Positions 59,842 to 64,000 of a DNA stretch of 64,000 nucleotides are shown one piece after another; the first letter of the stretch is position 1, and every line of letters begins with the position of its first letter. The stretch lies in NCBI GenBank assembly GCA_002412765.1, contig DHVR01000003.1:62001-126000 (forward strand), read 5' to 3'. The notes below the pieces were generated by a model. The model did no database searches. It saw only the letters and a program-made list of their open reading frames with translations, and was not told where the DNA came from. This DNA is from Leptolinea sp. UBA5203. Lineage in GTDB: Bacteria > Chloroflexota > Anaerolineae > Anaerolineales > Anaerolineaceae. The position numbers were made by a program, and so were the translations under genes.

Positions 59842-59880
59842 TAAAACCAAAGTAAGCCTGTGCAAGCAGGTTTTATTTTT
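59842..59880 (+). terminator. Weak terminator-like hairpin after the ferredoxin gene
   Basis: TAAAACC and GGTTTTA enclose a small CCTG/CAGG stem, followed by TTTTT. The stem is imperfect, so termination is uncertain. Confidence 0.4.
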
Positions 59881-59958
59881 AAGAGCAGCCTGATAATCTG
59901 GTATAAACCTTGCAATGGTACAAGCATCAAAAAAATAATTCGGGTCAGGGTAATCGCA

Positions 59959-62703
59959 ATGAAAAAAAATCACTCAATTCTTGTTCCTCTTTCCATATCA
60001 TTGTTAACGGTGATGATGTTGGTAGCTGCTTGCACTCCGGTGGGTGATCAACCTGGTCTGGATGAGAGTTATGAGCCGTTTGCGACGCCTGTTCCGCACA
60101 GTTTCTCGGATCCGGACTCGGTCCTGCTGGATAATTTATTTCAGGATTTGGTTAAGAATAACCAAACCGATTTAATGTTCAAACAAAGTTACCCGGTGGT
60201 TGATGAAATTGAATATACCGATGATCATACGATGGCCATGATTTGGTTCGCATTTGTTGATAAAACGAGCAATACCATCCAACCTGGCGAACCAGGCTTG
60301 GCGCTGGCGACAAAGAAACCTTCGGAAGATGGCATTTTAGTTTGGACTGTTATCCTGAAGACTGATCCGTCCTGGCGTGATACGTTGGCTGAATTTCCGG
60401 AATCTATGATTAATTACGAAATGGAATTATTTACTGCCGCGAATGAGCAAAAAGAGGCTCATAATGGTCAGGTGTATACCGGATATCGTCTGCCCTGGCC
60501 GGCTGGGAAAGCCGTTCGAGTCAGCGGGAGTATTGGTCATGTGTATTTATATAAATCCTGCCCAGCCACCTGTAGATTTGCATATGACTTTGCCGACGGT
60601 ACGATGTTCCCGGTGGTGGCTGCCAAAGGGGGGCGGGTGAAATATGCGGTCTGGCAGTATCCAAACGGAAATACTAAACACGCCAATTACCTGGTATTGG
60701 AAGATACCACTACGACACCGACAACGTATCAGGTTTATTATCATCTGGCTCAGGATAGTATCCCTGCTGCCTTGCGCGTGCCTGGTACGATGGTTGTGCA
60801 GGGGCAGTATCTTGGCAACGCCGATGATACCGGCTACAGTTCCGGACATCACTTACATTTCCATGTTCACACCACGCCTGGATCGGTATGGGGACCTTCC
60901 GTGGACATTGTTTTTGATGATGTGGATGTTAATGGGGGCAGGCCGCGTACCTCATATGAAGCCAAAACCTTCCCTAAATTGGGAACCGGGTATCATACCG
61001 GCAACTGGTATACCTCTGAGAATGGGGATCGGGAAGTACCCACAGGTGCCATCTCAACCCCAAAAGATAAGGATACTGTTTCAACCCGCTATCTGACAGT
61101 CAAAGGTACTGGCAAGGATGATTACGGCGTTGCTTTTGTGCAGGTTCTTGCGACCTACGACGGAACATGGTTTCCCATCGGTCCTTTGATGAAAACAACT
61201 CCATTTGAGACCAAACTTGATCTATGTGAAGCTGGTATTCCTAATGGGCCATTTTTCATATCCTTGCAGGTGGTGGATACCGCCGGCAAGACCTCTGAAG
61301 GATTCCAGGGCTTGGTTAAACTGGAAAAGAAATACACTTGTCCTCAGCAAACATCGGAATGTGTGCCGGCATTGAATCAGGTGGGGGTTTATTCCAGCCC
61401 GGATTATGGCGGCGCATGTATGGTTCTGAATTATGGGAAATATTCTCAAAGCGAAATAACCACGCTGCTAACGGATGGCATTCAATCCTTAAAAATTGGC
61501 AATCAAGCCATTGCTTACTTGCATGCTTCTTCGGCATTTGACGGAGATAAGGCGGTAGTTTTAACTTCAGATAATAATCTTGCCGATAGTCAGTTGGCAA
61601 TTAGCCAGATTGTTGGGATTGAAATTGTGAAAAAGCCAGATCCACCCAAGCAACCGGTTCTGAAGCAGCCGCGAAACGCCCGAGATTTGTCCCCAACGGT
61701 GGAAGATGAAGTCATCCTGAATTGGGAGATGGATCCTGCGGTTACCGCTTATGAGTGGGAATTAAGCGGCCCGGACGGTTATTTTATTCAATCCGGTCCT
61801 CAACTGGTGCAGACCTTCAACGCCGGCATACTGAAACAGGGTGAGTATCTCTTCCTGTTGAAAGCCGGGAATATTATTGGCACCTCCCAAAGCAGTATTC
61901 AATTCACGGTTGGACCAGTGGATGATCCTTCCCAGACGAACTTATTGGACTTGCCTTCAAGTACAGCATCGACAGCCATTTTACTTCAATGGAAGGTGAA
62001 TACCGGCAGTGAAGATCTGGATCATTTTGTAATTCAGGTTAAGCCTGTTATGGGTGAATGGCAGGTTTGGGAAAGACCACTGCCAGGGCAGCTTCGCCAA
62101 GCCTGGTATCTGGGTGAACCTGGAATGACCTATGAATTCCGCATGCAAAGTGTGGATGCAGCAGGCAATGTGGAAGAACTGCCAGTGAACGCGGAAACCA
62201 GCACAACGATTGAAAGTTCCTGTGCGGTGGATGAGTTCGAAACCAATGAATCCAGTTCAGCGCTGGTTCAAGCCAGTATGATGGAAATTGGGCAAACTCA
62301 AATTCATTCCGTGTGCCCTTCTGGAGATGAAGATTGGATCACCTTCCCCTTAAACGAAGGGGAGACAATCAACATCATCTCTACGCCCTTATCCGGGGCG
62401 GCGGCAACGATATTGCAGGTGTATCGTGCAGACCGGTATACAAAAGTGAGTGAGGTGTATCCAACCTCCTTGGAAACTCCATCCAGCCTGGAGTGGATGT
62501 CTGATGAAGATGCGATTTATTTCCTGCGTATCATACCATTGGATCAAAAAATTTATGGAACGGATACGAAATACGAAATTGCATTGAATCGAAAGGGTGA
62601 GAAACCGGCCCCGAATTATCTACTTCCCGCCATGGCCTTGCCCTTTATCTGGTTCCTGATGAAAATAATAGCTTCCATTCGGGTACGCAAACAAGAAGAT
62701 TAA
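59959..62703 (+). CDS. Large lipoprotein with M23 peptidase-like and beta-sandwich domains
   Basis: The 914-aa secreted lipoprotein has a signal peptide ending in LVAAC (Cys25). An LytM/M23 endopeptidase-like domain (about 180-310) shows FAYDFADGTMFPVVAAKGG, YYHLAQ (His262) and GHHLHFHVH (298-304); the first zinc-binding His expected four residues before Asp210 is Arg206, so activity is uncertain. After it come Ig-like strands (about 360-460), a region with a YSSPDYGGACMVLNYGKY crystallin-like look (about 480-560), two FN3-like repeats, a PPC-like domain (about 790-870) and a C-terminal hydrophobic helix (about 885-902). ATG at 59959 follows CAGGG. Confidence 0.85.
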   Translation: MKKNHSILVPLSISLLTVMMLVAACTPVGDQPGLDESYEPFATPVPHSFSDPDSVLLDNLFQDLVKNNQTDLMFKQSYPVVDEIEYTDDHTMAMIWFAFVDKTSNTIQPGEPGLALATKKPSEDGILVWTVILKTDPSWRDTLAEFPESMINYEMELFTAANEQKEAHNGQVYTGYRLPWPAGKAVRVSGSIGHVYLYKSCPATCRFAYDFADGTMFPVVAAKGGRVKYAVWQYPNGNTKHANYLVLEDTTTTPTTYQVYYHLAQDSIPAALRVPGTMVVQGQYLGNADDTGYSSGHHLHFHVHTTPGSVWGPSVDIVFDDVDVNGGRPRTSYEAKTFPKLGTGYHTGNWYTSENGDREVPTGAISTPKDKDTVSTRYLTVKGTGKDDYGVAFVQVLATYDGTWFPIGPLMKTTPFETKLDLCEAGIPNGPFFISLQVVDTAGKTSEGFQGLVKLEKKYTCPQQTSECVPALNQVGVYSSPDYGGACMVLNYGKYSQSEITTLLTDGIQSLKIGNQAIAYLHASSAFDGDKAVVLTSDNNLADSQLAISQIVGIEIVKKPDPPKQPVLKQPRNARDLSPTVEDEVILNWEMDPAVTAYEWELSGPDGYFIQSGPQLVQTFNAGILKQGEYLFLLKAGNIIGTSQSSIQFTVGPVDDPSQTNLLDLPSSTASTAILLQWKVNTGSEDLDHFVIQVKPVMGEWQVWERPLPGQLRQAWYLGEPGMTYEFRMQSVDAAGNVEELPVNAETSTTIESSCAVDEFETNESSSALVQASMMEIGQTQIHSVCPSGDEDWITFPLNEGETINIISTPLSGAAATILQVYRADRYTKVSEVYPTSLETPSSLEWMSDEDAIYFLRIIPLDQKIYGTDTKYEIALNRKGEKPAPNYLLPAMALPFIWFLMKIIASIRVRKQED

Positions 62704-62804
62704 ATCCCCCTATTTTTTACCCACCATTCATTCCGTTGATTCTGCATTCGGTTTATTTGATCGTTTTGCCGGGAATCAGCGGAATGACTTTTTTTAAAAG
62801 TACT

Positions 62805-62832
62805 TTGTTTCTGGGACGTTTCAAACTATAAT
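62805..62832 (+). promoter_or_regulatory. Possible promoter of the MobA-like gene
   Basis: TTGTTT (62805-62810) and TATAAT (62827-62832), 16-base spacer, place the start of transcription at about the ATG at 62839, so the message may be leaderless or nearly so. No Shine-Dalgarno sequence precedes the ATG. Confidence 0.45.
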
Positions 62833-62838
62833 AACTCT

Positions 62839-63459
62839 ATGTTTACAATTGTGTTCTTAGCAGGTGGACAATCCAAACGCATGGGCGCGGATAAAGCGAT
62901 CAAGCCTTTTATGGGCATTCCCTTAATCGAGCGATTAATCCATCGATTCTCTGTTCTTGGATATCCGATGATGGTTATTTCCAATACCCCTGAATTGTTT
63001 CAAGAAGTTTCCATCCCGGTTGTTCAGGATGTGATACCGGGTCATGGAGCATTGGGCGGACTATTATCGGCTTTAACATTGGCAGAAACAAAGTTTGTTG
63101 GATTAGTCGCCTGTGATATGCCGTTTGCCAATCCTCAATTATTGGAGACGGAATATCAACTTCTTTTATCCAATTCAATGGATGCGGTTGTTCCTACGAC
63201 CTACGCAGGTTATGAACCATTTCATGCCGTTTATGACCGAGAGGTGTGTAAGGAGCATGTTCAACGCGATGTTTTGAAAGACGAAAGAAAATTGATTTCC
63301 TGGTTTGATCATGCTAAAATATTGGAATATCCGGTCAAATTATTTGACCCACAATCTGAGAATCCAGAAATCTTTTATAATATGAATACACCAGCCGATT
63401 GGGCTTATGCGGAGAGCATTGCAAAAACTAAAGGAATGCAGTGGGGTGAACTGGCCTAA
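62839..63459 (+). CDS. mobA: MobA-like nucleotidyltransferase (molybdenum cofactor guanylyltransferase)
   Basis: The 206-aa product is a nucleotidyltransferase of the MobA type, which attaches GMP to molybdopterin. The N-terminal signature LAGGQSKRMGADK (7-19) and VQDVIPGHGALGGLLSAL plus GLVACDMPFANPQLL (the metal-binding Asp) are present. YNMNTPADW at the end is also typical. No other molybdenum cofactor genes or molybdoenzymes occur here, so a different nucleotide-transfer role cannot be excluded. It overlaps the next gene by 14 bases. Confidence 0.88.
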   Translation: MFTIVFLAGGQSKRMGADKAIKPFMGIPLIERLIHRFSVLGYPMMVISNTPELFQEVSIPVVQDVIPGHGALGGLLSALTLAETKFVGLVACDMPFANPQLLETEYQLLLSNSMDAVVPTTYAGYEPFHAVYDREVCKEHVQRDVLKDERKLISWFDHAKILEYPVKLFDPQSENPEIFYNMNTPADWAYAESIAKTKGMQWGELA

Positions 63460-64000
63460 AAAAGGCTGGAAAATAGTTACCGGTTTACCACCAGCCATTG
63501 CCATTTCTCTCACTGTTATCTTGATGATTAGCTTAACTGCTGGCTGTGATGGGGTTGCTGTAAACCAGTTTTTACCAACAATCTCAGTGAGTTCAACTCC
63601 TGAAGTTTTCCCCTATCCGCAAACCAACACCCCTACCGAAGAAGTAACATCAACAGTAGGAATAGTGCTATCCCCTGATCCTGCTTTATGCCAGATTGCT
63701 GTGGCAGGGAATCCTTTAGATGTTACGATACCGGATGGAACCATCCTTAATCCTGGTAAAGAATTTATCAAGATTTGGCGAATTCAGAATGTTGGAACCT
63801 GTGAATGGACCAATGGATATACCATCGAATGGTTCTCCGGAGATGCGTTGGGTATTTCGAATCACGTTGAAATTATTAATCCGGTGCTACCCAATGAAAT
63901 GGTTGAAATTGCAGTGGATATGGCTGCTCCGCTTCAGGAGGGGATTTATCAAAGCAATTGGAAGATTTGCGATCCTGAGAAGGTGTGTTTTGGATTGGGA
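63446..64000 (+). CDS. NBR1-Ig-like-domain lipoprotein (3' end outside window)
   Basis: This partial gene begins with GTG at 63446 inside the mobA end and stays open for 185 codons to the window edge. The signal peptide (about 12-34) ends in a lipobox-like TAGC, Cys34. A Thr/Pro/Ser-rich linker (about 45-80) leads to a domain with FIKIWRIQNVGTCEWTNGYT and EWFSGDALGIS, matching the NBR1 Ig-like (next-to-BRCA1) fold seen in secreted proteins of Chloroflexota and in the autophagy receptor NBR1. The start is inferred from the lipoprotein signal; the overlap with mobA suggests coupling. Confidence 0.8.
   Translation, partial: MNWPKKGWKIVTGLPPAIAISLTVILMISLTAGCDGVAVNQFLPTISVSSTPEVFPYPQTNTPTEEVTSTVGIVLSPDPALCQIAVAGNPLDVTIPDGTILNPGKEFIKIWRIQNVGTCEWTNGYTIEWFSGDALGISNHVEIINPVLPNEMVEIAVDMAAPLQEGIYQSNWKICDPEKVCFGLG

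Noticed and set aside
1..64000. CRISPR arrays, transposases, integrases, prophage genes
   Set aside because: No direct-repeat array and no such protein was found on either strand.

Overview
The window reads as ordinary, densely packed chromosomal DNA of a free-living bacterium. It has housekeeping genes on both strands and no transposase, integrase, phage gene or CRISPR array. The gene set points to the phylum Chloroflexota, most likely class Anaerolineae; this is inference from gene content, not a computed placement. Supporting traits are: a eukaryote-type (type 2) isoleucyl-tRNA synthetase under T-box control, a Rab/Ras-like small GTPase, many Lgt/LspA-type lipoproteins with Thr/Pro-rich linkers, FHA proteins, an NBR1-Ig-like lipoprotein, a spore-less SpoIIM domain, and frequent TTG/GTG starts. 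A diderm envelope is not suggested: no Lpt, Bam or Lol genes are seen.

Layout. (1) 1-3.4 kb is the classic rnpA-yidD-yidC-jag membrane-insertion operon, with a beta-propeller lipoprotein inserted between yidD and yidC; it closes with a strong terminator. (2) 3.5-8.7 kb holds an aldo/keto reductase, two tandem membrane-anchored rhodaneses, and pyrimidine-nucleoside phosphorylase followed by an unknown protein and a Rab-like GTPase. (3) 8.7-12.2 kb is a promoter, T-box leader and ileS; the enzyme carries the swapped GxHH signature. (4) 12.2-12.8 kb is gene-free and contains inverted repeats. (5) 12.8-20.6 kb encodes lspA, an RluD-type pseudouridine synthase, threonine aldolase, purine nucleoside phosphorylase, and a membrane sensor group. 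(6) 19.7-30.4 kb encodes a triple-S1 protein, FtsK, a CDP-alcohol phosphatidyltransferase, lgt, an ABC exporter with a permease-SpoIIM fusion, a metallo-beta-lactamase-fold hydrolase, an HNH protein, an epimerase and tyrS. (7) 30.6-36.3 kb, mainly minus strand, is FhaA-like, FhaB-like, MTA phosphorylase and a RodA/FtsW-PBP fusion whose transpeptidase half has lost its catalytic motifs. (8) 36.3-43.7 kb encodes archease-RtcB, a YbaK deacylase, a PHP-domain protein, secG, an orphan peptide-binding protein, cobalamin adenosyltransferase and DUF554. (9) 43.8-57.2 kb, almost all minus strand, is a DsbA-like protein, GNAT, TPR and double-XRE proteins, an orphan CpaF ATPase, a response regulator with two histidine kinases, an amidohydrolase, parB-parA, a PfkB kinase and small membrane proteins. 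(10) 57.3-64 kb holds radC, a CAT-anticodon tRNA, a PadR regulator with a large operator and its iron-sulfur membrane partner, an M23-like lipoprotein, a MobA-like protein and a truncated NBR1-Ig lipoprotein.

Several genes fit together as processes. Membrane and lipoprotein biogenesis is covered by yidD/yidC/jag, secG, lgt and lspA. Translation is covered by ileS, tyrS, the tRNA, YbaK and RluD. Nucleoside and methylthioadenosine salvage has pdp, pnp and mtnP. RNA repair has archease and RtcB. Chromosome maintenance has ftsK, parAB and radC. Envelope growth is represented by the SEDS-PBP fusion beside two FHA proteins.

The most noteworthy points are the SEDS-pseudo-PBP fusion in an actinobacterial-like fhaA-fhaB-rodA-pbpA order, the GxHH IleRS2, the Rab-like GTPase with a candidate partner, the histidine kinase with an MshEN-like N-terminus, the ABC permease-SpoIIM fusion, and the 38-bp palindrome over the PadR promoter.
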